From: Malachius bipustulatus
Lineage: Eukaryota > Arthropoda > Insecta > Coleoptera > Melyridae
DNA: 64,000 bases
Assembly: GCA_910589415.1 (NCBI GenBank)
Contig: OU342631.1
Location: 6,820,001-6,884,000 of the forward strand
Direction: 5' to 3'
Part shown: positions 21,482-33,751 of the stretch, in pieces
How positions within the stretch are numbered: position 1 is the first letter of the stretch
Layout of the letters: each line of letters opens with the position of its first letter
Made by a program: the position numbers and the translations under genes
Notes under the pieces: generated by a model
The model's input: only the letters and a program-made list of their open reading frames with translations
The model's database searches: none
What the model was told of the DNA's origin: nothing

Positions 21482-23575
21482 ATTTTCTCTGACAATATAA
21501 AAATGCAATACAAATAGGTAGGTACACTAATAAATATGGTGTCCTATTTATATAGGTATATAGATACTTAGATAATATTTTTGTCATAACCAACAGCAGT
21601 TATATGTTTCTTAAAAATGATTTTGAGATTCTATCCAATAGGTTATAGTAAACATATTAAATAAAGAATAAAAAACTAAATTTTTCTCGAATAAACATCC
21701 AAAAAACTTATGAACGTGATAAAATATTCATAAACAAATACGAGCATAAAAAATAATTGAATATTCATAACTACGCTTGGGAAACATCCTCAATAAAAGT
21801 ATGCAGCATTGAATGAAAATTAATTTTTTAAGTTAATAAGGAGTTAAATTAATGTGTTAATGGATAATGGAAAGAAAAATAATGTGTGCGGATATAATGA
21901 TGGCCAATTACAAACACCGACTACCTTACTATCAGCCTACTAGCCTACAGAACAACGTTAATTATTTCAAATACCTACGTGATAAAATTTGAGACAATGC
22001 AAATTATTGAAATAATTATTATTGAAGCATTATTCATTAGCTATAATATTATTGTCCCAAATTTTACATTTAATTACTTGACACAAGCACAATCGAGTCT
22101 GTATAATAAGCGGGATTGTAAATTTGACACTCGTCCTACTAAACTCTACTGGTAATAATTGCTTATAGCACCTTTAAAAACACATGTGCTATAAAGGCCG
22201 TTGTGCGTACGCTTTTCGGTTGTATTTACAATTTGAGATTATAATGCAGGCATAATAAAAAAGCTCTTTTGTGATGATATATTATTCGCTCCTGCGATTA
22301 CCAGGTAACGATATCGATTTGGTCCCTAAATACACACATAATGCGCTTTATATCCAGTAAAATTTGCAATTTTCGACAACACCATTCTGTATTCTAACTA
22401 TTACTTACTTATTTTATCAAATAATTTATTTTCTATTTCACATGTTAACAGACTCTCATGAAATCAACAATTCAATTAGGACTAAAATACCTGGGTAATA
22501 TTATAATGAATTTAGTGGAGAAGGGCAGAACTATTTTGCTCCGTTTTCCATTGTTTGGAGGAGATAAATTTAGCTTTAGCATGAATACGTAATGCCGGTA
22601 TCAGATGACATTGTGACATTTATATATGAAGTAAATAATGCATTCATGTAAGTAGCTCCGTTTGTCAACAAGACTCGTTGACCAGGACCGTAGTTTAGCA
22701 AACAACATTAAATCATAACGACATGGTGAAACGAGGTTTCCACGACATGTAAAATAGTAATTTTTAGATCATTAAATTCTTTTATTTAAAAAGACATTTA
22801 CCTACACTGTCGTTTCGAGAAGTTAAAAAGTTGACGACCGTTTCAGTTTCATTTTAATGACCTTCATATTCGTGCCCGTGTTGTCTTAATGCCACTACTT
22901 GCAGTTAAAACACGAGTTACTTAAATTGGAGATCTGAAAGATTGATCCTGGCTCGAGGCTAATTTTCGTTAAACTTAATTCAAGACAATATACCCAGTTA
23001 CTTCTGGAGAGATAGTGACGCTGGCAGTTTTACAGGTGTATCTTTCAAATGCATGAAACGTTTCAACTCAACAAACAAATCTGCTGTTTTTAAAGAGAAC
23101 AGGAATATGTATATTTCTTCTTAGCTTAAAGAAAGGCTAAGTAAATTTTGGTAAATTCAGCTTGCCATCAGTAGATAGGTAAATAAAGTTTTTTCTCCAA
23201 ATTCGGTAGATCTGCCGAAATTTCGGTAGGGTTGGCAGCACTGCAGAATTTTTTAATTTGAGTTTAAATTTCTAGCCCATAATTTTTACCGCCAGGAATT
23301 CAATGTCAAAAGCGTTGCGTACATTTGAATCAATATTACCGACCCATTACACTGACAACAATAAACAAATGAACAGACGTTTGTACACTTTTATTACCTT
23401 TTCAGTTTTAAAACAACCGTGCACCTAAATACAACAACATTGGAACGCCACTGTCTTAGTAGAGAAAATTCTGAGTTGATTTAGATTCAACGTGAGTGGG
23501 CCATTTTGACACCTGCATCGCGACCGTAGATCTATTGTGGCTCACATCTGTCGTTCTACTTTAACCCCATCAGGT
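21482..23575. other. No gene or element recognised
   Basis: About 2.1 kb of AT-rich DNA. Open frames are short on both strands and no TIR pairs were identified. Confidence 0.4.
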
Positions 23576-23579
23576 CATC

Positions 23580-25080
23580 CCCTCTAAGGAAGCTGATCAT
23601 CTTGAGTGTTGCTAATGTATCCAGGTCCTCCCGTGTAAATAAGTCTCTCCCAAAGGTTTGTAATTTGGTTATTCGTCTTCCTTTTTCTCAGGGGAGATTT
23701 GTTTCTCCTCCTGGTCCAGCGGAATCGAGCTGTTTTTTGGAGTCGGATTAGAACCGATCTCCATAGCTTCTTCAGTTGCCTGGAGATCCAGGTTTTGGCT
23801 TTCCTCATCAGAGCATATTTGTTTTCCACACTCCATGGATGTCGCAGGAGTAGATGACAGTAGTAGACAGCGGGTGCTCCGAGGTTATGTTTGCCTCCAA
23901 GACTGAGCTACTCACAGTCATGCAACTCTTCGGCGTGCGCAATACCTTGAGATTGGGGTTTTTATAGTATTGCCTCATCCACGCCGTCCGGACGGTTAAG
24001 TCAAGACCCCCATATCTCTCTGTGCGCGCCCAAGCAGCAAAATGGTCGTTTCTGCGAAGATTAGGAAATTCTGTCCTATTTTAGTCAAAACTACTTATAT
24101 TTTACTTAATTTTCGACTTTCATCAAGTATTTTATGAAGTAAAATTTTAGTCAGTTTTTTACTTTGAAGACATTTAACTTATAAGTAAATGTTGTAGGAA
24201 ATAATATGTAATTTGACTAATAAAAATACCTTATGGTAAAATTTACCAACAGGGTGAATATAAGGTATTACATAAGACTATTTGACCAAATTGTTTACCA
24301 ATTTCTGACTTCAAAGTTATATATTAACCATACAGTCGATAATAAGTAAATTAGGGTTGGTAATTAATTTCCCTATATTCGCCTTGAAAGTAAAAATGAC
24401 TTTGAAGGCCTCAAATGGGAAAATTTTCCATTTACAGTTATCCATATGAATGGACATAGACCAATTAAGTCATTATTCACAAAAATCTTACTTCAAAGTA
24501 AGTGTATCATTCAAGTCAAATGATTCTGGGAAAAATAAACATAAATTTTACGTAATTTTACTTCAAGTTTTTCAACTAGCAGCAAAAAGAAATTAATGCC
24601 AAGTTAATCGTAATTAAATTCCAAGTACCTACATTCAATGAAAAGTTTGGTAATTTAGCTTGATATAAATTCGAGGTAAATTTTAAGTACCTAATTTAGG
24701 TTAGGTGAATTAGATTAGTATACCTAAATTATGTCGAATCGACGTAAATTTAACCTAAAATGCTGCTTGGGCGAGACATGCCCACGACACAGAGGTTTGA
24801 TATACGGAGAGCGCACATTCGCGGACATTCTCCGGCGCCTTTCCCCTAGTGCAGACTTTTAGTCACGACAAGACAACTAGATTGGGAGAGGTGGTCCGCG
24901 GCAGGGCTTTTTGACCTGTTAGTCTGGAGTTTTAAATCCGACGAGCTCTATCACCGCTGCTAACCTTACTCACTGTCGCTCATTGTAAGGTCTTCCACTA
25001 TCCGCCACCTGGGTCGCGCCTGATGGGTACCTTAACCGCAAGGGTGATTTAGTTATGACAATTCACAGTTATGACGGCAC
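23580..25080 (-). other. GC-rich LINE-like 5' region and possible ORF1 start, split by an insertion
   Basis: Read on the minus strand, a GC-rich block (25080 to 24774 and 24026 to about 23580) is interrupted by an AT-rich 747-bp element. Downstream, one frame gives an acidic stretch SDEESQNLDLQATEEAMEI followed by QEEKQISPEKKEDE near 23700. Such a charged N-terminal stretch after a GC-rich leader is like ORF1 of R1/Jockey-type LINEs. No zinc knuckle, RT or endonuclease follows on this strand, so the call is tentative; a host 5' exon is the alternative. Confidence 0.3.
24027..24773. mobile_element. 747-bp TIR element with perfect 13-bp CGCCCAAGCAGCA ends
   Basis: CGCCCAAGCAGCA (24027-24039) and its exact complement (24761-24773) bracket an AT-rich interior that contrasts with GC-rich flanks on both sides. 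The interior is full of ACTTNAAGTA-like words (for example TTACTTCAAAGTAAG). No clear target duplication is seen, at most CG if the TIR starts one base further in. Non-coding; superfamily unknown. Confidence 0.7.
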
Positions 25081-25089
25081 GCAAAGATT

Positions 25090-26143
25090 CGTGTTTTTAA
25101 AATAAATTGTTATGTTGATCACGAAATTACATTTTTTGTCTACGTCTACATACCATGTTCAATTTCACAAAATATGTTCAGTATTAACATAAAATATTTT
25201 TAATTTTGTTTTACCGCCGCCTAGCGCCACCTATGATTAATCGTTTAATCACTGATTATCAGACACTTTTTAGTTGTTTTGCTGTTTCAATTGACTTTAC
25301 AAAGACTACCTGATGAAATTTTTGATTTTAAATTCCAGTCTATTCTGTTTTTGTAATTTTCGATAAGTTTCTCATCTCTCGAATGCGATAGATAAGTTTT
25401 TATTATCAAGGGGGATTGGAAAATCACAAGAGCTAAAATTCAAATCTATATGGATGACTTGAACAACAACGGTGATAGTCTTTCCTCTGGTTGGCAGCAC
25501 AAAAATATTTCCAGACCCTTAAGAATTGTGTCGCTCGATACAGGGTTAAATTTTAAATAATAATGATCAACCCCTTTCAATCCTATTGTGAATGATAAGA
25601 AACTTGGGAAATTGCCCTTATATTTATAGATATTGATTATAATACTAGATTACCTACCTAAATCTTGAGCAATTCTATAAAGCACTATTAGGTTTCTAAC
25701 TCAAAGAAGGAAACGAGTAAATAAAATTAAAGTATATTATTATAATAACTATTATACCTACTTTAAGTAGGGTATATCTCTCAGTATTTCTAAAGTTTTC
25801 ACTTTGCTAGAGTAACAACTCAACTTGGACTAGTAGCGAAAGTTTCCAACATTTGCAAAACCTCTTCACTGGTCCATTTGACAGCATTCATATAAATCCC
25901 GGCAAAGTTATGGACCAAAGCACTCATAGAGTGAAATAGATTAAACTTCTAAACGTTAAATTGGCCTATAAACTGAACATACATATAGTACCTAATCTCA
26001 AAGCATCATCTACACAAAGTTGATCTGATGTACCGCAAATTTAAGGGATGAGGAAACAACAAAGCTTGTAACATTTATCTATTTATAGTTTCAGGTTTGT
26101 ATAAAATACCTATGTTATAGTTAGCCTAAAATTATTTTCAGCT
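25090..26143. other. No gene or element recognised
   Basis: AT-rich. A short phrase TTTTACCGCCGCCTAG near 25209 resembles the CCGCCTAGG heads near 5103 and 5667 and may be a degraded copy. Confidence 0.4.
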
Positions 26144-26146
26144 ATA

Positions 26147-26225
26147 CAGGGTGTCCCATTTTAAAGAGGTGGAGGAAACGTCAATTTTTTAAATAGAACA
26201 CCCTATTTCCTTTTGGACCATCCTG
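26147..26225. mobile_element. 79-bp CAGGGTG/TA micro-MITE
   Basis: CAGGGTGTCCCATTTTAAA at the left end pairs with the inverted TTTTGGACCATCCTG at the right end; TA lies on both sides (26145-26146, 26226-26227). Non-coding. Confidence 0.7.
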
Positions 26226-26689
26226 TATGTTATAGTCTATAACTTATAATAATAACTTATAGATCCAGAGAAGTAGTGCAACTGAATGAAAGTTCGTCCA
26301 ATAAAATTGTTTGACTTAATAATTATTGTTTCCTAATAATTGTTAAATATTATAACATCATTTTCAATTTCGCACGTACTTTTGTAGACAAAAATGTATA
26401 TTATAGAATTTTGAATGAAAATGCTGTTATTGTCATAAATCGCCAGCATGCATAGATATTCGATTAATTTTGTTAGGTTTGTTTTGGATATAAAGAAATA
26501 GATTTATGTGTTCGACGATTTTTTCAACAGAATTCATGTGCCGTGTTAAAGTTAACGTGCTTTTCAACAAAATTAATGTGTTATGGGAGGTGTGTGAAAT
26601 GATCCGAATACAATTATTTACAAACGCAGGTTAATTCTTTATCAAAATATCTAATATTACACCTGATGCTGTTGCGCCAAATATTCTAG

Positions 26690-27230
26690 ACTATAATAAA
26701 ACGTGTAGCTCTCGGCTATTTACATGTATTAAGAAGGCGTCAAAAAAAGAAGCGCCATCTGTTGCGTTGAACTGTAAACTACACAAGATGGGATACGAAT
26801 TTTTAAAATCACGAATATAATATGCAAATACAGTAGACCCGTATAAAGTTGGCACCCCAAAGTCAAGCACACCAAATTTTGACATGAGTTTTTTTTTTTT
26901 AGCATAGATCTATTATAGTTCTGAGAGGGGTGCAGCAATAGTTCTCAACCAAATATTAATTTTTTCTTAAAACAAAAAAGGGGTGCTAACTGCGCACCGC
27001 ACCCCCAATTGAGAGTGCAACAGTTCCCGGGTGCGATTTCGGTTCTAGACGAATAGTTCTCGAGTTCCTGATACAAATTTAACATAGTTCTGCAAAAATA
27101 CCAAATTTGAAGAGCCAATATCGCAACAACTCTTTTCATGCAAGCAGCGCCGAGGCTACCGCGAGTAACTAAGTTCCGTTACATTAAATGTCAAATAACA
27201 CATGCCTCAAGTAAAAATGATGGTTCAAAT
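26690..27230. repeat. Interspersed repeat (AGTTCTGCAAAAA family), copy 1
   Basis: Shares an ordered series of words with 50170-50815 and, in part, 54580-54710: GAGAGGGGTGCA, AAAGGGGTGCTAA, GCACCCCCAATTGA, GTGCAACAGTTCCC, ATAGTTC-GAGTTCCTG, TAGTTCTGCAAAAA and ACACATGCCTC. The recurring AGTTC words and lack of a coding frame suggest a non-autonomous element; borders and superfamily are unknown. Confidence 0.65.
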
Positions 27231-27530
27231 ATTTAAAAAATCGTATATATTGTAAGTTCTGAAGATTCTCAAGGTAATCTTTTTTAGTTCTGCAAAAAAG
27301 AAACTTAATATAGCGGAATAAACCTTTAAGCAGGTCAGGTCTCATTACTGCTGATGGCAGAAAAATAGCCAACTGAATAAGCGCACTCATGTTTATTCCA
27401 CGAGCATTTCATATAGCACAGATCAACGAACTAGTAGTAGTATGGTGGGTTGGGATGGTGCACCCCAAGCGACTAGGCCACCGAGGACCCTTTTCGCCGT
27501 ACCCGAACCATGGTGAAACTCCTACTCGAA

Positions 27531-27553
27531 CCCCCCCCCCCCCCCCCCCCCCC
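27531..27553. repeat. Poly-C tract (23 bases; poly-G on the LINE sense strand)
   Basis: An uninterrupted C run from 27531 to 27553 lies at the junction of the LINE ORF end and its 3' untranslated part. It could form quadruplex structures on the G strand or reflect polymerase slippage; its length is uncertain in any assembly. Confidence 0.9.
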
Positions 27554-27559
27554 GACCTT

Positions 27560-28236
27560 TTAATAAAAGCCAGAAGGTTGTGGTATGAGAGGAGTTTCAT
27601 TTTTTCCTCTTGTAGCTCCTCAGACCCAAAGATGTTGAGCCTGAGGCTGCTATATACTTCGCATGCGCCTATATAATGGTAGGAGTCCTCGTCATCCATT
27701 CCGCATTTAGGGCAGACCGGGTCTCGAGTGACCCCCATCACTTACAGGTGTCTGTTCAGACTGCTGTGACCGGTGAGAACCCCGACTAGTAGTCTGAGTT
27801 CCTTCCGGTTCATTCTGGACATGCTGGCCCATCTGTTTCCGATCGGACCGGCCAGAAACAGCCTGGCCTGTCTGCAGCCTGGTGCTGTTTCCCAGTGGTT
27901 CTCTAAACCCTTGCGAGTCCATTCTTTTATAGATTCTTTGAGCAGATTTTTGGTCAGACTCAGTACAGGCTCTGGTCCACAAAAGGTTTCCCTGGTCCCG
28001 AGCTTCGCATATTGATCTGCTAGCTCATTGCCTGGTACACCTGAGTGTGCAGGAACCCACACGATATGCACTGATTTTCTATCCGCCAGTCTGTTCAGCG
28101 CCTCGGCACACTCCTGGACCAGTGGGGAGCTGGTTCCGTGCGTGCCCAGCGCTTTCGCGGCGGCCTGACTATCCGTGCATATGTATATCGTCCGTTCCTT
28201 GGCTTCTGTTATCTGCTCCAATCTAGCTGCTTGCAT
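27560..28236 (-). pseudogene. LINE ORF2 C-terminus: RNase H plus CCHC-type knuckle
   Basis: A 164-codon frame (28236-27742) has the ribonuclease H blocks TIYICTDSQAAAKAL near its N-terminus and HIVWVPAHSGVPGNELADQY in the middle, with catalytic Asp and His/Asn/Asp positions intact. RNase H after RT is typical of I/Jockey-superfamily LINEs. After a single in-frame TAA at 27744-27742 the same frame goes on with GVTRDPVCPKCGMDDEDSYH and then YIGAC, the Cys/His knuckle at the protein end, and IFGSEELQEEK. The natural stop lies near or within the following G run. Upstream RT and endonuclease are missing through 5' truncation. One stop codon is the only obvious lesion, so the copy is recent. Confidence 0.88.
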
Positions 28237-28569
28237 TGGATCAACGAACTAAGAACTTGAAGTGCCTTACGCTACCCTGGCGGTCTCGTAGGAGCGAATA
28301 TGGAAGTAAGGAAGTAAAAAGGACAGCACTCGTTTCCATTTTACTTCTTTTGCAGAGTTCAGTCCTTTGGAGCGCTGGAACTCAAGGGTGCTGTTGAGTA
28401 AATAACAGCTTACGCTTAGGGCTTAGGGCGGTATAAACATACAAAGCCTACCTAAATTAGCAGCACTCGTTCTTATTCAACCAACTCTGTACAGTTGGCT
28501 ATGAAAACTTTAGGATCTAGTCGGCTTTGAAAATTTTTGTAGCGTCAGACGGATAGCTTTTGAAGACTT

Positions 28570-28660
28570 ATGTAATAGCATGTTTCCCGAAGAATACAAC
28601 CTGCAGCGATTCAAGACCAGCGCGAAACGACATCTCCGCTCCCAGAGCGTTATAGGGATT
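28570..28660 (+). pseudogene. C-terminal scrap of a LINE ORF2
   Basis: The plus strand reads CFPEEYNLQRFKTSAKRHL, a segment typical of the last residues of CR1/Jockey-type RT proteins (FP..YNLQ.FK..V.RH). It stands alone with no RT blocks upstream; the 60 bp before it (AGGATCTAGTCGGCTTTGAAA words) belong to the repeat also seen near 61910. Confidence 0.45.
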
Positions 28661-28799
28661 TCCCTGCAGTGTATGCGCATTTTCAATAAAAAAATTAATT
28701 TACTAATAATTGATTCATTTCCTGCCCAAATGGCTTTGGTACGTCGAGTAGGGATACGTATATTCTTGTTTAAACGCTTCGATATTTGAAGAAGTTGAG

Positions 28800-31510
28800 A
28801 AGGAAGTTGACGTAGAAATTTGTCCTAACGTTTTAGTTGTCGCCCAAAATTTTCTAAGAAATTGTGTTCTTATTTTCTAGGGAGTTTTACACACATCCTT
28901 GCACCAGGTCAGTAGAGCGCTATTATCCTCCATAGCACCATACATTAATCTCAAGGATGGAAATATTTGGTACCGCATCAGCTTGAGTTCGAGACACCTA
29001 AAATCGGGTATGAGACGCTCACAGAAGAGGGTGAAAATGTTTCCGAAAAAATAAGAAATGAGAGGGTCAGTAGTTCCTGTCATGTACCTATATATATATA
29101 TTCGTTTGAAAAAAATATTTTACCTACATAAAATATTCGAAAAAGAACGCCTGATTCGACATTTCCGATGTCATATATCATCTCTCTTATTACGGATGTT
29201 CCTGAAATTAATCACTTGATTTTACCTGGCTGGGTGGAGCTAGCGAAACTCGTTGCTGCGCATCCTACCTCGTTCCCATTTTTATATGTCCCGAGGTCTA
29301 AAACAAAGAAACAGAGATCCTTCGAAAATTTCGAGTCAATCGTATTTATACCTATTGGTTGCTTAGGTTGCCCCTCCAACTTTAGCGAAACGCCTGCAAA
29401 ATAAAAAAGTCTAGTTTCTTGAAACGTCGAGGAACGAGGAGAAATGTTGAGGAACGAAGAGAAGTGAGTTGTTCGCTTTAAAAAAAAATCGGTGAAATAC
29501 CCACAAATTGCTCTTCCAGTAACTAATTAGCTGAAATTAGAGTCCGAAAAGCTCGTTATTTTTATTTTGCAAAAAGAAAAAAAAAGACAGCAGCTGTTTA
29601 TTCCCTAGTGTGTGCTTTACCAGCTAACTAATTAACTAAGTTGTAATAAATATAATAAAATATAATTTTCACTAACAAACTACCTAATAAAATGCTTATG
29701 ATGCCAGGCTAGCCGATAGTCGTTATTCTTAATATTCTGTAAGCCTAAGTTATTGCAGTTGCAAGAACCTCGTTTATAAAAAAGTTTCCAAATTATGTAC
29801 AGTAGATAATTATTTACGTTTTGATTTTTTGCCTTTTATATTAATATAATGAATACAGCGATTATCATTTCAATACCGCAGGAGTTAAATAAAAATATTA
29901 AGAACCTCATTCTCTGTTAAAGCTTTGTTTGTGATTGTCTTTTTGATTTGGTAACTTTCTTTGTACGATTGTTGTATATAATTAATACGAAAAATTAAAA
30001 CAAGGATTATACCCACCCCAAAGAAATAAACGACTCTTATTTAAACAGCCAAAGGCTTTCGAATATGGAAAAGGAGTTGAATGCTAATTTTTCATTTTAA
30101 AGTGTCATTAAAAAGTGACAAACTTCTTTGTTTCCAGTTGTCTCCTGCTTACCTTTCTCAACTTTGTCAACCAGCTCGCATCTATTTTTGTTTCATTTGG
30201 CCTTTGCAAAGTTGTTAATTAGTAAGAACAACTGAAGGATGGAGAAGATGAGTATTGATCTTCCTAATGAGGAACGAGCTTTGTTGCCTTTTGTTTGTAG
30301 ACTCAAACTAGATTATTTTGAAAATTAATATAATTGCTTGATGCTACCAAGTTAAACCCTATAATAGGTATATGAACTAAATAATTTGATAACTTTCTCT
30401 TTACAATTATTCACCCTATTCATGATATTATGACAATGCTTTAATAGCGCTGACCATTATAACAAGCACGGAAGCTCATGTTCCAAGTGCATGGATACCA
30501 ACATTAAATGTCAGATTATTTTCGTGTGCTGGTAAGGTCTCCACATAGCCTATCATACATTCTACACATACACTCGCCCTAGATCTGTTGTCTGAGGGTT
30601 TCGGGAATGGTTAATTATTTGTCCAACTGAACAATAATAGTGAGATAAGAGTGTGTTACGTTATGCCGTCGGTTTAGTTGTTTTCAACGCTGGGGGCATG
30701 AATCTAGTGAGAAATATGTCATTGTTTAATTTATCAATCGAATATACCATAACATTGCGAATCGTCCTTCAATGCCTCTAACGCAAGCTGTCAAATTTCT
30801 ACGAAGTCAATCAACCTTGGATGTATTCGCTCTTTGTGGCTAACAAACATTCTGGCTGCAGGAAATGCTTAAAAGAGAATTGGTATCAAGATAAGCTTCT
30901 TAAAGACAACAATGATAGTTGACTTTTGCTGACATGAAGACCATTTTCTAAAATCCAATTTCGCTAAGCCCAGATCCTTGGCAATTTATTGAGGCTCTCC
31001 AGTTAAAGTATCCGTAATCAGTTCATAGTAGTAGTAGGTAATCAATTTTTATTAACCTATTTTTGATACTAAACTAACTTGGTTTTATTTCGGGTTTTAT
31101 AACCGAAATTATGAAATCAGTGTTTAGATTAATTATTATTATTAATGTAAATAAAAAAAATATATATATTGCGGTGGTTGGAAAATCACAGAGAAAGAAC
31201 CTTTGGGAGTTCTGTGTTTATTAATAGATGAAGTTAACAATTTTCGATATGACAATAAGTGGAAATTTAATATTTATATCATAAATAGAAATATAATAAA
31301 ATAATATAATACCTTGATGGAAAATTGCAATCGTGGTGAATATACTTCAAGTGATATCACAGGTAAAATCTGAGAAAAAATATACAGAAATGCAGAAATT
31401 ACTCACATAAAAAGTGAACATGAAAGTTACAAATTATTAAATTTACATTTAAATTCATACTGTGGTGTTGTAACCAGCAATGTACCTTTACGCGCAAAGA
31501 ATTCATTCTC
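28800..31510. other. No gene or element recognised
   Basis: About 2.7 kb of AT-rich DNA. Minor features only: a GAGGAACGA(G/A)GAGAA duplication near 29430-29465 and a TATATATA run near 29090. No domain is recognised in the short open frames. Confidence 0.4.
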
Positions 31511-31514
31511 TATG

Positions 31515-31575
31515 TTTGATGTAAAGAATATATGTAAAGAATGTAAAGCATACGTAAAGAATGTAAAGAATAGAA
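31515..31575. repeat. Short tandem repeat of GTAAAGAAT
   Basis: Five to six imperfect copies of GTAAAGAAT or variants in direct orientation; typical slippage repeat. Confidence 0.75.
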
Positions 31576-33575
31576 AACAAAGTCATGTTTTATGTTTGTT
31601 GGATATTTTGAAGAAGAAAAAGTTCAAAAACGTAAACATTAGAACACAGTTATATTCGGACAGCGAAAATCAAGTTCTGATAATGGATCATTAGTATTAC
31701 TTCCAATTAATGAGTCAAACTTGGAACAGAAAATTAGGACAAGTTATGAATGTATTTATTCAGAAATACCCGAACTACCCAGGAGGGAAGTATCATTTAT
31801 ATGGAAAGAAATGTTTTTCACGAAAACACTGGTACAGAAGATGTGGAGATGGAGACAGAGCAGGTTGATAAAGTATGTTTGAAAGTTTCAATGATAACAA
31901 AATTGTGTGAAGTACCTACCGATTATTTATTTATTTCGGGATTATAATGCTGTTTCGCTTGTCACCAGAGTAACATCGGCCATCGACATCGAACAAGTCA
32001 TTTAACTTTTCATTGTAGTCTAGCCACACTCCTAATAATTTGGATGCTGCAGATTTAATAAGCCCACATCACTTCATCGAAAATGTTGTGAAAAATCAAA
32101 GTGAAACATCCGAATTTGTCGACCTTATTGAAATTAAACTGCTACAATTGCCAGCTTCTTCCGTTCAAATCTAACGAGTTTTTCAAATTGGCCATACGTT
32201 CACCCCCAAATCAGAAATCGGTTAACATTTGACCGATCTAAAAAGCTAAAAAAAACTGTTACATATGTATATTATTCTTTAAAAATTCAACTGAGTTAAA
32301 TAAATAAACAAAGAAAAACTGCCGTTTTCCTTCCGTACTTTAATAACCTTATTTAACAATTCCAGTCCTGATAATTATAATAAAATTCACAATAAATAAC
32401 CTAAAATGTAGGATTAGCAATAAAAATAATATTCATTTAATTAATAAAAAATGAATCATACATTATTTATTATTAATTTAATAATCTGAAGTTGAAAATA
32501 TATGGAAATAGTGGGAATGGACTGAGGTCGATTTTTGTTTACAGCAGGGCGGAAAAGTTACTAAAATGCGAAGATTTGAATTTTATTTGGCAGATTGAGT
32601 AATTTTATCGGTGGTTCATGTTGTTTCCAAATGAAGTGCCCTGCAGGATCAATGAGATAAAATAATATTGACTCGAAGTATTCATTTCATTATTATAGTG
32701 GCGAACGTTCATTGAAATTAAATTATAATAAAACCCTAATCCTTATTATTCTTTTTATTATGGATTATGGATGGCATTATTTATTTTATTCTCGCATTAT
32801 AGAAATGTCTATGGCTCCCACACAAGAATTGAATATAAGGAACACGTATAAATAATATTATTGGTTAATAGTACATTTTACGAGCCAGTAAATTTTATTC
32901 GAAGTATCGAAAAAGTTTTGCGACTGGAGTTGAACGCGAAGGGATAACGCCAATCAAGGGAATTATTGGGAAGTGTAGCGTTATACTTTCTAAATCCTAT
33001 TCAGTAAAATGTGACCACTTTTTGTGGCCATTATTTTGAATTAAATGTTCCATGTTTACAAAATGTTGGTATTAAAAATTCGGAAAAAATCGGAATACAC
33101 TTCACAACAAGCAAATTTAATGACATTGGAATATTTCAAAATATGAAATATGAAAATAAATTCTTCAATTATTAAATATCTTCAATTATTAGTTTGCCAT
33201 AAATGGCAACTGAACAATAATTCTCCTCCGAAGTATGCTGATGGATAACGATGTTTCTCTAAAATCGTTATGTGTGGTATAATTCATAATATATGTGCAG
33301 GACTTCAGGATGTGATAGCTCGTTCAAAAATATGAAAAAAGTTCCTATTACCATAGTTCCGCAAACCCACCATTTTCGAGATACAGGGTGTCAAGAAAAT
33401 ATATTTTTTCAGTTTTTTGACGATTTTACAGGAACCCTTTCAGATATAAAACTGAATTTTTGTACACATCTTATCATTTATAGTTTTCACTGTTTGAGCT
33501 CTGATTAAAATTTTTCATAAGTACGGCAGTGACGGAGATTTTGGGGTTGCTTGAAATTGTTTGTCAAAGTTTTCT
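31576..33575. other. No gene recognised
   Basis: AT-rich. A lone CAGGGTGTC near 33384 next to TA looks like one end of a CAGGGTG-type element, but its partner end is not identifiable with confidence. Confidence 0.4.
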
Positions 33576-33579
33576 ACAT

Positions 33580-33747
33580 CAGCCGACTTTGAGCTATTTC
33601 AAACAAACTAAAATTTTCAAAAGGCTTTGAAGCCCTTTAACGGACAAACGAAGCATTTTGGTATAGAGATAAGTTTGGTCCGAGCGACTTTTTTTTACCT
33701 TAGTAATCTGTGGTTGCTCCATGTCCATGGAATATAGGGACATCCTG
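33580..33747. mobile_element. Truncated right end of the 41900-43087 fold-back family
   Basis: About 165 bp match 42920-43087 almost word for word (CAGCCGACTTTGAGCTATTT, AAGCATTTTGGTATAGAGAT, GGTTGCTCCATGTCCATGGA), ending GACATCCTG next to TA. The left part of the element is missing. Its end lies only four bases from the start of the next element at 33752 (TATA between), so one inserted at the edge of the other. Confidence 0.8.
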
Positions 33748-33751
33748 TATA

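Larger units (their letters stand above)
27434..28238 (-). mobile_element. 5'-truncated LINE insertion with perfect 13-bp target duplication
   Basis: GATCAACGAACTA occurs at 27421-27433 and again at 28239-28251, directly flanking the segment. Its minus strand encodes the RNase H and zinc-knuckle end of a LINE. The left (3') end has a short run of ACT/TAC triplets, the kind of simple tail left by target-primed reverse transcription. The insertion is 805 bp, comparatively young judging by the exact duplication and nearly open frame. Confidence 0.9.

Noticed and set aside
27773..28015. Plus-strand 80-codon frame
   Set aside because: Antisense to the LINE RNase H coding segment; composition is explained by that gene.
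28877..29404. Short open frames (68 codons minus, 78 codons plus)
   Set aside because: No recognisable domain, no splice context and no repeat association; treated as chance.
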